A stretch of DNA of 64,000 nt from Prochlorococcus sp. AG-402-L09 (GTDB taxonomy: Bacteria > Cyanobacteriota > Cyanobacteriia > PCC-6307 > Cyanobiaceae), in the NCBI GenBank assembly GCA_003216715.1, contig QCIK01000003.1, positions 62,001 through 126,000 of the forward strand, given 5' to 3'. The position numbers and the translations under genes are program-made. Shown here one piece after another: positions 11,309 to 20,793 of this stretch (position 1 is its first letter; every line of letters begins with the position of its first letter). Under the pieces are notes generated by a model. That model did no database searches, was not told the DNA's origin, and saw only the letters and a list, made by a program, of their open reading frames with translations.

Positions 11309-11443
11309 TTGGTTCTAATCAAGTGGCTTATTAATGGGCATAGGCTTGAAGAAAGAGTTCCTTTGAGTGATGCACGTCATAGAAAATATGAATTAGAGGC
11401 ACAAGGAGCAATTGTTTATTGGAGCGAGAGAACTTATTTCTGA
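11309..11443 (+). CDS. Small conserved-looking protein, 44 aa, TTG start; not in ORF track
   Basis: Reads (L/M)VLIKWLINGHRLEERVPLSDARHRKYELEAQGAIVYWSERTYF then TGA; protein-like composition and no in-frame stop. Confidence 0.55.
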   Translation: MVLIKWLINGHRLEERVPLSDARHRKYELEAQGAIVYWSERTYF

Positions 11444-12351
11444 CGCACTAGATCAATTAGTGATTGTCTCCATTGTTTTCTAAAATCCCACAATTCTTTT
11501 TTGGTAAAGCTCATAGAGATATTTTTTTCCACATAAGCTGCTTCATTTATAAAAACAGGAATGTAAGGTTCATCTTCCTCAAACCTTATTAATTCTCCAT
11601 TCAATTTACAAAATAATTCATCATTTTTCTTTAATGGCTGCCAATCCTTTGATTGCCTTAGAGGATGAACATATCCATCAATATTACCTTCTTCATCTCT
11701 TGGGAAATCAATACTTTTTATATGTCTGTGAACTATCAACTTATCTGGAAAAAAGAGATTTAAATTTTTAACTTGATGAATTTGTTCCATCACACTCTCA
11801 AGAATTAATTTTGTTTGCAAAATAATTTCCGAATTCAAAAGACCCTGACCTATGGGTCCAATTTCTATAACAAGTCCACAAGGCCAAGATTCAACTAAAA
11901 AACCTGTTTCTCTTTGATCAGATTCATGGAGATATATTGGTAAACCTAATTTATTTTGAATCAAAGAAGCCAAAGCTAAATCTGCATTTCTTCTGCCATA
12001 TACAACTAAACAACTACCCATAGCAGCGGTAGTTGTATGAAAATCTAATACTATTTGACAGGGATTTTTTCCTGACGCTCCGTAAAGCTTCACCAACTCA
12101 TTTGCTCTAGTTCCTTCAAAATTTGAAAGACTATTGGTTAAATATGATTCTTCTTTAAAACTCCGATTCAAATCATTGTGAATATATCTTGTTCCAGCTT
12201 TTTTGGCCTCAGGATTTCCAATGATCTTACAAGTTTTAATCCCATGAGTATTTATCAAAAAGGATGATTTTTCCCATTCATCAAAAAGCCAAATGCCATT
12301 TATTTCATTACCATGCGTACCAGCCACTAGAAGAACCTGTAGCTGCATCAT
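11434..12351 (-). CDS. Aspartoacylase / AstE-AspA family carboxypeptidase-like protein
   Basis: VAGTHGNEINGIWL and DFHTTTAAMGSCLVVY, typical zinc-binding motifs of the family. Confidence 0.85.
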   Translation of the reverse strand: MMQLQVLLVAGTHGNEINGIWLFDEWEKSSFLINTHGIKTCKIIGNPEAKKAGTRYIHNDLNRSFKEESYLTNSLSNFEGTRANELVKLYGASGKNPCQIVLDFHTTTAAMGSCLVVYGRRNADLALASLIQNKLGLPIYLHESDQRETGFLVESWPCGLVIEIGPIGQGLLNSEIILQTKLILESVMEQIHQVKNLNLFFPDKLIVHRHIKSIDFPRDEEGNIDGYVHPLRQSKDWQPLKKNDELFCKLNGELIRFEEDEPYIPVFINEAAYVEKNISMSFTKKELWDFRKQWRQSLIDLVRQK

Positions 12352-12392
12352 TAATTAAGAAACCTTAGATAAAACAAGCTTAAAAGAAATTT

Positions 12393-13367
12393 ATGGCCAT
12401 ACCACCATTATTTGTAAAAGCTGCGAGACAAATTTGGGGTTTTGAATGGAAAATTCTAATGAATGGACTTGCGCCATCGGATTCAAAGGGCAATTACAAG
12501 AGACCAATAAATCTTCAGAAACAAATTCAAATCCCTTCCAAGGAAGATTTGGGAAATAGAGCTTCAGATCAAATGCCAGGTTTAATTATTGGCAAAAGTT
12601 GTCCTTGGGCCCATAGAGCATGGATGGTTTACGAGATAAAAGGATTAAAGAATTCAATCAATCTTCACATTGCTCAAGTAGACAATGCTGGAGGAAGATG
12701 GATATTAGACCCCCCAATAAAAGGTTGCAGTACTCTTCAAGAGCTTTATAGAAAATGCGGAACTCATCAATCCAAAAGAGCAACAGTACCAATGCTTTTT
12801 GATCCAGGAAATAAACCAGAATCAAAATCACGACTTATAAATAATGAAAGCGCTGAGCTTGTCGAAATATTAAATAACTGGCCTATATATGATCAAGAAA
12901 TAGAGCTTAGTCCAAGTAAATATAAAAAACAAATAATTAACTGGCAGAATATAATTCAAGAAAATATTAATAATGGTGTTTATAAATGTGGATTTGCTAG
13001 GAATCAAAAAGCTTACGAAAAAGCTTCTAAAAACTTATTTTCAGCTCTAAATATTATAGAAGAAAATCTTCAATCAAACGGGCCTTTTCTTTGTGGAGAA
13101 AATCTTTCAATTGCTGACATAAAACTTTTCCCTACCCTTATAAGATGGGAAGCTATTTATCATCCACTATTCAAATGTAGCAATAAGCCAATGACATCAT
13201 TTCCGCATATAATTGAGTGGAGGAAAAAGATTTTTCATATGTACACTATTAAAGAAACATGTGATATTGAAACTTGGAGAAAAGATTACTTCGGAGCTTT
13301 ATTCCCTATAAATCCAAGTGGTATTATTCCTAATGGAGAAACTATAACAACAATTATCAACAATTAA
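12393..13367 (+). CDS. Glutathione S-transferase family protein with CPWAHR motif (Xi/omega-type, glutathionyl-hydroquinone reductase-like)
   Basis: GKSCPWAHRAWMVYEIKGL thioredoxin-fold motif and C-terminal GST helix GPFLCGENLSIADIKLFPTLIRWE. Confidence 0.75.
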   Translation: MAIPPLFVKAARQIWGFEWKILMNGLAPSDSKGNYKRPINLQKQIQIPSKEDLGNRASDQMPGLIIGKSCPWAHRAWMVYEIKGLKNSINLHIAQVDNAGGRWILDPPIKGCSTLQELYRKCGTHQSKRATVPMLFDPGNKPESKSRLINNESAELVEILNNWPIYDQEIELSPSKYKKQIINWQNIIQENINNGVYKCGFARNQKAYEKASKNLFSALNIIEENLQSNGPFLCGENLSIADIKLFPTLIRWEAIYHPLFKCSNKPMTSFPHIIEWRKKIFHMYTIKETCDIETWRKDYFGALFPINPSGIIPNGETITTIINN

Positions 13368-13376
13368 TTATCAAAC

Positions 13377-14048
13377 ATGATTGAAGACAATTCTTATTTT
13401 AAAGCCTCTAATCCCATTAAGGGAGTTTATGGTAATTACATAGTAACCTCCTCAGACAAGAAAGAAGTACTTTTCTATCGCTTCGCTATTCTCGCTTGTG
13501 GGTTGTTTTTTTCTATGGGTTTAATTCAATGGTTTTTCAATGGATCAAGTCAAGTATGGATTTGTTTTTTTGGTTTAGTAATCAGTCTAGGTTTAAGTCT
13601 TAAGTGGATACATATATATTTGAGACCTTTACATCAGGCACTTATATTTTTTTGGATAATTGGTTGCCTTGGTTTAGGAATAGTTGCATATCACTTTGGA
13701 CTAACAAACTTTATCGATGGTCTTAAAGAAAATCCAAAGTGGGTATTTCTAGTTGGACCACTTTTTGTATCCTTGACGGGCGTTGGGTTCAAAGAGTTTT
13801 TTTGTTTTAGAAGAATAGAAGCTATAGGAATCACAATATTTATTCCAATTGCTTTTATTGGACATTTGACTGGACTTGCTAATGAAAATTTTACATTTGC
13901 ACTATTAATTCTTTCATCCCTACTTTTGTTGGTATTAGGAATAAGAAAATTTAACCTACCAGCAGAAGCTGACATAGGAGATAAAAGTGTGTTTGATTTT
14001 TTAGAGAGTCAAAGGAAACTAAATACACCAGAGATTGAAACAAGTTAG
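13377..14048 (+). CDS. Integral membrane protein, DUF2301-like
   Basis: Multiple TM segments; VYGNYIVTSSDKKEVLFYRFAILACGL and GLTNFIDGLKENPKWVFLVGPLFVSLTGVGFKEFFCFRR. Confidence 0.7.
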   Translation: MIEDNSYFKASNPIKGVYGNYIVTSSDKKEVLFYRFAILACGLFFSMGLIQWFFNGSSQVWICFFGLVISLGLSLKWIHIYLRPLHQALIFFWIIGCLGLGIVAYHFGLTNFIDGLKENPKWVFLVGPLFVSLTGVGFKEFFCFRRIEAIGITIFIPIAFIGHLTGLANENFTFALLILSSLLLLVLGIRKFNLPAEADIGDKSVFDFLESQRKLNTPEIETS

Positions 14049-14178
14049 CCAGAAGGAATTTTCACCTTGCAATGTCAGCAAATGGTGAGGAAATCCAACC
14101 AAATTTACAAAGCACGTGCAATATTTCCCCGTCATAATTATCTTGTATTAAATAAAGATTTTGCTCATTTAAGACGCT

Positions 14179-14397
14179 ATGAAATCCATCGACGAGCATA
14201 TTCAAAAGGATCAATCAGAGATCCAAACAGCCAAAGCTACAGGTAATGATCCTAAAGTCAGGCACTTAACAGATGAGCTTCATTCTCTTGAAGAATACAA
14301 AGAGCATCATCCAGAAGACAAGCATGATCCTAACGCGCTTGAACTTTTCTGTGACGCTAACCCAGACGAGCCCGAGTGCTTAGTATACGACGATTAA
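14179..14397 (+). CDS. CP12 domain protein (Calvin cycle regulator)
   Basis: 72 aa; DPNALELFCDANPDEPECLVYDD matches the CP12 C-terminal cysteine-pair motif. Confidence 0.9.
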   Translation: MKSIDEHIQKDQSEIQTAKATGNDPKVRHLTDELHSLEEYKEHHPEDKHDPNALELFCDANPDEPECLVYDD

Positions 14398-14448
14398 TTT
14401 ATGACAAAAAAAGGGGCCAAAAGCCCCCTTTTTTTGTCATAAATTAAT
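14393..14448. terminator. Bidirectional intrinsic terminator shared by two convergent genes
   Basis: Perfect 24-bp inverted repeat ATTAATTTATGACAAAAAAAGGGG / CCCCTTTTTTTGTCATAAATTAAT with 8-nt loop. Confidence 0.9.
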
Positions 14449-14630
14449 TAATAATCCATATTAAAATCTGAAGGACTGCCAGTTAAAGAGCATACAACTG
14501 CCTCCTCGTTTTTCATTTGTCGTACCTCAGCAATCGGTCGACCCATTTTCTTTAGAACGTTAATATCTTGATCAGTCTGGCAACGAGCAATAATTTCTCC
14601 TTGTCCATCAAAACAACTGTAAAAATCCAT
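14448..14630 (-). CDS. Small hypothetical protein, 60 aa
   Basis: Complete ORF ending at the shared terminator; MDFYSCFDGQGEIIARCQTDQDINVLKKMGRPIAEVRQMKNEEAVVCSLTGSPSDFNMDY. Confidence 0.75.
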   Translation of the reverse strand: MDFYSCFDGQGEIIARCQTDQDINVLKKMGRPIAEVRQMKNEEAVVCSLTGSPSDFNMDY

Positions 14631-14707
14631 AAATTTAAATACTCCATTTAGTTATGACCAAGAATTATCTGCAAGACAAGTAGGTATCATCCACTCATAA
14701 CAATTAA

Positions 14708-15697
<990 letters not shown>

Positions 15698-15796
15698 TTA
15701 AAATATCTGTGATCAATAAACTAAATAATAATTCTTAAACCCATCTTTGCTTAATTAAAGAATTTGAAAATACTGATTATCCCTTTTACCTAAAAT

Positions 15797-18226
15797 TTAA
15801 TCAACAATCCATACGACACTACATCCAGGACCGCCGTCGTGAGGTTCAGCATCAGCTACTTTTTCAATATATGAGAGTGAATCCAACCATTTTCTTAAAC
15901 CTTTTTTCAATTTCCCAGAACCAATCCCATGAATAACCCATAAAGCTCCAGAACAATTTCTCAGTTTTTCTTCAATTACTCCCTCAGCTTCATGCACTCG
16001 TAACCCTCTCACATCTAAAGTATTTTTTTTAGTACGTACTAAGGATAAATTCTTTCTGACTTGCGAAGTTTTAACTTGCACAAGAGGATTTATTTCCGCC
16101 TTTTGGCCATCAAGACTTTCTACTTCATTTAAATTAACTTTGCTTCGGAATACACCGCATAGCACTGTTAATTGCATACCATCATCTGAAAAAGAAATTA
16201 TTTCACCTGCTTTACCTATAGAAGACAATCTAACTTTGTCCCCAATCTTTGGGTTCCAACTATGTTGTATGTTCTGAATTTTTTTATTGCTTCGATATCC
16301 CTTTTCCATTTGCCGTAATCGTTGACCAGCAATTCTTGCTGTCTCACCACTAGCATTTTGATCGCGCAAGCGTTTAATTAAATGTCTAACTTCTTTTTGA
16401 CCTTCTCGAATTGATGACTCCAATTTGAACCTTCCTTGTTCATTAAACTCTTCGGATTGTTGACGTTGTTTCTGCCAACTACTAAGTAATTCTTCATGTA
16501 GTAATTCAGTTTTTGCCAACAAGGCCGCAGCATCTTCAGCTGCTGATTGTTGCCGCTCTCGTTGTTTTTCTAAGCCTTGAATAACTTGATTAACATTATC
16601 AACGCTTTCAGGATTGATAAATTTTTGAGCACTTTTAATTACTTGCTCATCGAGACCAAGTCTATTTGAAATTTCAATTGCATTACTTCGACCAGGAATG
16701 CCCCATTGCAAATGAAAAGTTGGTTCTATAGTTTCGCTATCGAAAGAAACCGAAGCATTCTCAAATCTTGAATCGCTATATTTGAGAGCTTTCAATTGTC
16801 CAAAATGAGTAGTCGCGATAGTCAATCTTGCTCTATCGGCCATTACCTGCAGGAGCGCTATAGCCAATGCTGTCCCTTCAGTTGGATCAGTTCCAGCTCC
16901 AACTTCATCTAAAAGGACAAGAGTCGTACCAGGGAATGCATCTATAGCGTCGAGTATTCGAGTTATACGAAGAATATGTCCACTAAATGTAGATAAATTT
17001 TGCTGTAAAGATTGCTCATCACCAATATCAGCTAAAATATTTTTACACCACGGTAATCTTGGTGAGCCTGTACATGGCAAAAACAAACCGGCTTTTGCCA
17101 TCAAAACTGCTAAACCAATACTTTTTAAAGCTACAGTTTTGCCCCCAGTGTTAGGTCCTGTAATTGCTACTACTTTTAAGTCAGTGGCAACATCAAAGCT
17201 AGTTGGTACTACTTTATTCTTTTTCTCATGGAAGTCATTCCATACTAATAAAGGATGACGAAAATCTTTAATCTTAAATGGTGTATTTTCCTCTTCGTCA
17301 AGAATTGCTGGTACTCCGTCAAGCCATTTAGAGTAACGTGCCCTAGCTAATGAAAACTCTATCTGTAAAAGTATCTCTCCTAAATGAGCTATTACATGTG
17401 AATTAAGACCAACCTCTTTACTCCAATTAGCTAGAAGTCTCCTTTCTTCATCTGAGATTTCAGAATCTATCTTCGCTAAACGGTTTCCTATTGATATGAC
17501 AACTTGTGGCTCGACATAAATAGTGTTTCCTGAAGCTGAACTATCATGAACCATTCCTCTAATCTGATCTGAAGTTCCAGCCTTAAATGCTAAAACAGGT
17601 CGTCCATACCTCTCTGAGATAATGTTATCTTGAAGCAACCCACTATATTTTCGAATAATATCTTGAAGAATATCTTTTCTTTGAAGACGAACCGAATTCC
17701 TATGGCGTCGTAATTCAGAAAGCTTTGGACTGGCACGATCTGCAATTCGCCCGCCTTCATCCAGCCCAAATTCAAGGAGTTTTTGCAAATCTGGCAAAGT
17801 TGCAATGTCTTTGAGTAATTCTGAAATTCGGGGACGTATCAATTGATCAAATATTAGTTTTCTTAATTTCCGAGCAGCTCTCAAAGTATCAGCTACTTTT
17901 AATAAATCCTCTCCCATAGCTACACCACCTTTCGAGCATATCAAAAGAATATTTGCCAAATCATGAACACCTTCAAAAGATATTCCTCCATCAACAGAAC
18001 TATCTAATGCCCCAATTTCTAATGTTTGACACAATAGCTCTTGGCTTAAAGATATATTTACTGGTAAATCAAAGCTTTCACATTTTTTACGACCTTGTTG
18101 GGTAAGCGCAAATGTAGACAAATGACTACAAACAGTTGGCCATTCAAGCAAATCCAAAGACTCTGATATTATTTGTGTCTTTTTAGAATCATCATGATTT
18201 TTTGTTAATCCCATTCGTCTAACCAA
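15797..18226 (-). CDS. mutS2: Endonuclease MutS2
   Basis: GPNTGGKTVALKSIGL Walker A, LLDEVGAGTDPTEG, C-terminal Smr domain LDVRGLRVHEAE...VIHGIGSGKLKKGLR. Confidence 0.96.
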   Translation of the reverse strand: MVRRMGLTKNHDDSKKTQIISESLDLLEWPTVCSHLSTFALTQQGRKKCESFDLPVNISLSQELLCQTLEIGALDSSVDGGISFEGVHDLANILLICSKGGVAMGEDLLKVADTLRAARKLRKLIFDQLIRPRISELLKDIATLPDLQKLLEFGLDEGGRIADRASPKLSELRRHRNSVRLQRKDILQDIIRKYSGLLQDNIISERYGRPVLAFKAGTSDQIRGMVHDSSASGNTIYVEPQVVISIGNRLAKIDSEISDEERRLLANWSKEVGLNSHVIAHLGEILLQIEFSLARARYSKWLDGVPAILDEEENTPFKIKDFRHPLLVWNDFHEKKNKVVPTSFDVATDLKVVAITGPNTGGKTVALKSIGLAVLMAKAGLFLPCTGSPRLPWCKNILADIGDEQSLQQNLSTFSGHILRITRILDAIDAFPGTTLVLLDEVGAGTDPTEGTALAIALLQVMADRARLTIATTHFGQLKALKYSDSRFENASVSFDSETIEPTFHLQWGIPGRSNAIEISNRLGLDEQVIKSAQKFINPESVDNVNQVIQGLEKQRERQQSAAEDAAALLAKTELLHEELLSSWQKQRQQSEEFNEQGRFKLESSIREGQKEVRHLIKRLRDQNASGETARIAGQRLRQMEKGYRSNKKIQNIQHSWNPKIGDKVRLSSIGKAGEIISFSDDGMQLTVLCGVFRSKVNLNEVESLDGQKAEINPLVQVKTSQVRKNLSLVRTKKNTLDVRGLRVHEAEGVIEEKLRNCSGALWVIHGIGSGKLKKGLRKWLDSLSYIEKVADAEPHDGGPGCSVVWIVD

Positions 18227-18229
18227 AGT

Positions 18230-18634
18230 CTATTGATTTGTTGGTATTCCTGTTAATGGGTGATAAAGCATTTCTAACCAATTCCCTTCTGTATCTTTCA
18301 AATAAAAAGAGGAAGTCCCATCGCGATGATCATGCAAAGCTCCAACCTTCATACCTTGATTTTTCAAAGAATCATGAATTCTCTCAATTTCATCCCTTTT
18401 TGTGAAATGAAATGCAAAGTGAGGACCAGCAGCTTTATAGCCCGGTCCAAGCAATGCCAAGCCATCTTTAGTCTCTCCGGTTTCTAAGTAACACCAATCA
18501 ACATCATCCCAAACAAGCTTCATTCCCAAGCTTAAATAAAATTCTTTAGCCCTATCAACATCTTCAACTCTTATAGCTACATGGCCGAGACGATGAACGT
18601 TTTTAATATTTAAATCTGATTGTTTTTTTATCAT
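18230..18634 (-). CDS. Glyoxalase/VOC family protein (lactoylglutathione lyase-like)
   Basis: LGHVAIRVEDVDRAKEFYLSLGMKLVW and DTEGNWLEMLYHP. Confidence 0.88.
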   Translation of the reverse strand: MIKKQSDLNIKNVHRLGHVAIRVEDVDRAKEFYLSLGMKLVWDDVDWCYLETGETKDGLALLGPGYKAAGPHFAFHFTKRDEIERIHDSLKNQGMKVGALHDHRDGTSSFYLKDTEGNWLEMLYHPLTGIPTNQ

Positions 18635-18682
18635 TAGTGTTGATTGAAAGTCAAATTGACTAAATTGTATTAACCAACTTTA

Positions 18683-19690
18683 TTAGTCTTTTAACCATCC
18701 TGCTGCATCACATGCGTGATATGTAAGGATCAGATTTGCTCCAGCTCTTTTAAAACTCAATAAAGTTTCCAAAACAATTGCCTTTTCATCTATCCAACCT
18801 CTTTGAGCAGCAGCTTTGACCATTGAATACTCCCCGCTAACGTTATAAGCAGCAATTGGTAATTCTGATTCTTCTCTTAAACGATAAATAATATCTAAGT
18901 AAGCCAAGCCTGGTTTAACCATGAGGATGTCCGACCCCTCTTGTTCGTCAAGTTGAGCTTCAGTTATCGCTTCTCTAGCATTCGCTGGATCCATCTGATA
19001 GGTGTTTTTATTTTTCGGGATAGGCTTATTTGATAATGATCTCGGAGCAGAATCCAAAGCCTCTCTAAAAGGTCCGTAATATGCAGATGAATATTTTGCT
19101 GTGTAACTAATTATTCCAACATGTTCAAAACCTTCATCATCTAAGGCTTCTCTTATGGCTCCTACTCTTCCATCCATCATGTCACTAGGACCAATTAAAT
19201 CTGCTCCTGATTGTGCTTGAACAACTGCTTGTTTACACAAATAATCAACAGTTTCATCATTCAAAATTATTCCTTGATTACTAACTATTCCATCATGACC
19301 ATCACAAGAATAAGGATCTAAAGCGACATCAGTCATAACACACATTTCAGGTATCTCTATTTTCAATCTTTCTATAGCCCTTGGTATCAAACCTTTTTCA
19401 TTAAAACATTCAGCTCCATCTTCTGTTTTTTGCTCATCTGGAACTTTTGGGAAAAGAACAACACATCTAATACCTAAATTCCAAGCACGCTTAACTTCAT
19501 CAACTAATCCATCTATTGACCAGCGAAATGAACCTGGCATCGCTGATATTTCTTGAATATCTGAACCTTCATGAACAAAAAGAGGATAAATAAAGTCTGA
19601 TGCAGAGACACTTTGCTCTCTAACCATATCTCTCAAAGAGTTTGTTCTACGAAGACGACGGGGCCGATAAGTAAGATCCATATTGACCAA
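18683..19690 (-). CDS. hemB: Delta-aminolevulinic acid dehydratase (porphobilinogen synthase)
   Basis: RPRRLRRTNSLRDMVRE, VMTDVALDPYSCDGHDG, MVKPGLAYLDII. Confidence 0.97.
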   Translation of the reverse strand: MVNMDLTYRPRRLRRTNSLRDMVREQSVSASDFIYPLFVHEGSDIQEISAMPGSFRWSIDGLVDEVKRAWNLGIRCVVLFPKVPDEQKTEDGAECFNEKGLIPRAIERLKIEIPEMCVMTDVALDPYSCDGHDGIVSNQGIILNDETVDYLCKQAVVQAQSGADLIGPSDMMDGRVGAIREALDDEGFEHVGIISYTAKYSSAYYGPFREALDSAPRSLSNKPIPKNKNTYQMDPANAREAITEAQLDEQEGSDILMVKPGLAYLDIIYRLREESELPIAAYNVSGEYSMVKAAAQRGWIDEKAIVLETLLSFKRAGANLILTYHACDAAGWLKD

Positions 19691-19715
19691 TAGAGATAAC
19701 TACATTTTACTTCCT

Positions 19716-20660
19716 TCAAGTCCTAGCCTGATCAAACCAACTTGAACGAGGTTCATCTATTCGAACAGATCTAAGCTTTTCAAGAAGTCTCAACTCCTCA
19801 TCTAACCAGCTTTCAGGGAACTTTAATTTCAGAGTAAAAAACAAATCTCCATGGATATCTAAGTTGTTTAATCCTTTACCTTTTAATCTTAATTTTTGCT
19901 CAGGTAAACTTCCAGAAGGTATTGATAAATATGTATCTCCTTGAGGAGAGGTAACCAAAATATTTGCTCCCAAAGCTAATTCATCTAAAGAAATAGGTAA
20001 ATCTGCATAAACATCTAAACCTTTTACCTTCCATATTGGATGAGACTTAATACTGACTTCAATCAATAAATCTCCTCTTTTCCCTTTCCCATACTGTATA
20101 TTCCCCTTGTTTTTAATACGTATTTTTGATCCTGTTTCAATTCCTTGTGGGATTTTCACCTCGATTCGTTCATCATTCACTAAAAGATTCTTTTTTGTTC
20201 CATTCAAAGCCTCTAAAAAACTAATCTGCAAATTGAATTCAGCATCAAGATTTAATGATTGAGCATTATTGTCTGAAGATATATTTGAATAAATTTCTTT
20301 ACCAACCTCACTAAATCTTCCAATTAAATCACTAAAAAATTCGTCAAAGTTAATATATTCATCAAAGCGCTGGTCTTTATTTTCCCTATTAAAATCTTTC
20401 GACTTTCCATCTCTATTTTTGAACCAATAATTTAGAAATTGTTCATAAGACCTTTTTTTATCCTCATCTGAAAGAATCTCATAAGCTTCATTGATTTCTT
20501 TGAACTCCGACTCAGCCCTCTCGTTATGTGGATGTAAATCAGGATGAAATTTTCTAGCAAGTTTCCTGAAGGCACTTTTGATTTCTTGATCGGTAGCATT
20601 TCTACTAACGCCAAGGATTTTGAAATAATCCTTAAAACCATCTAATGCCATTGAAATCAA
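19716..20660 (-). CDS. DnaJ-class (CbpA-like) co-chaperone
   Basis: J domain DYFKILGVSRNATDQEIKSAFRKLARKFHPDLHP and C-terminal DnaJ substrate-binding domains, no zinc finger. Confidence 0.92.
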   Translation of the reverse strand: MISMALDGFKDYFKILGVSRNATDQEIKSAFRKLARKFHPDLHPHNERAESEFKEINEAYEILSDEDKKRSYEQFLNYWFKNRDGKSKDFNRENKDQRFDEYINFDEFFSDLIGRFSEVGKEIYSNISSDNNAQSLNLDAEFNLQISFLEALNGTKKNLLVNDERIEVKIPQGIETGSKIRIKNKGNIQYGKGKRGDLLIEVSIKSHPIWKVKGLDVYADLPISLDELALGANILVTSPQGDTYLSIPSGSLPEQKLRLKGKGLNNLDIHGDLFFTLKLKFPESWLDEELRLLEKLRSVRIDEPRSSWFDQART

Positions 20661-20671
20661 GCTGCATTCTT

Positions 20672-20701
20672 AGAAAAATCAATCTTTTCAATGATTTTTC
20701 T
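20672..20701. promoter_or_regulatory. 10-bp perfect inverted repeat between divergent dnaJ-like and bicA genes
   Basis: AGAAAAATCA - 10 nt - TGATTTTTCT. Confidence 0.35.
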
Positions 20702-20793
20702 TCAATATAAGTATTTAAAAGTAGAGATTCCAAAACTTAATGGAACCTTGAAGAGATAGGCTTATTCAAGTCAAATCAAGTAAGGAGAGTCGA

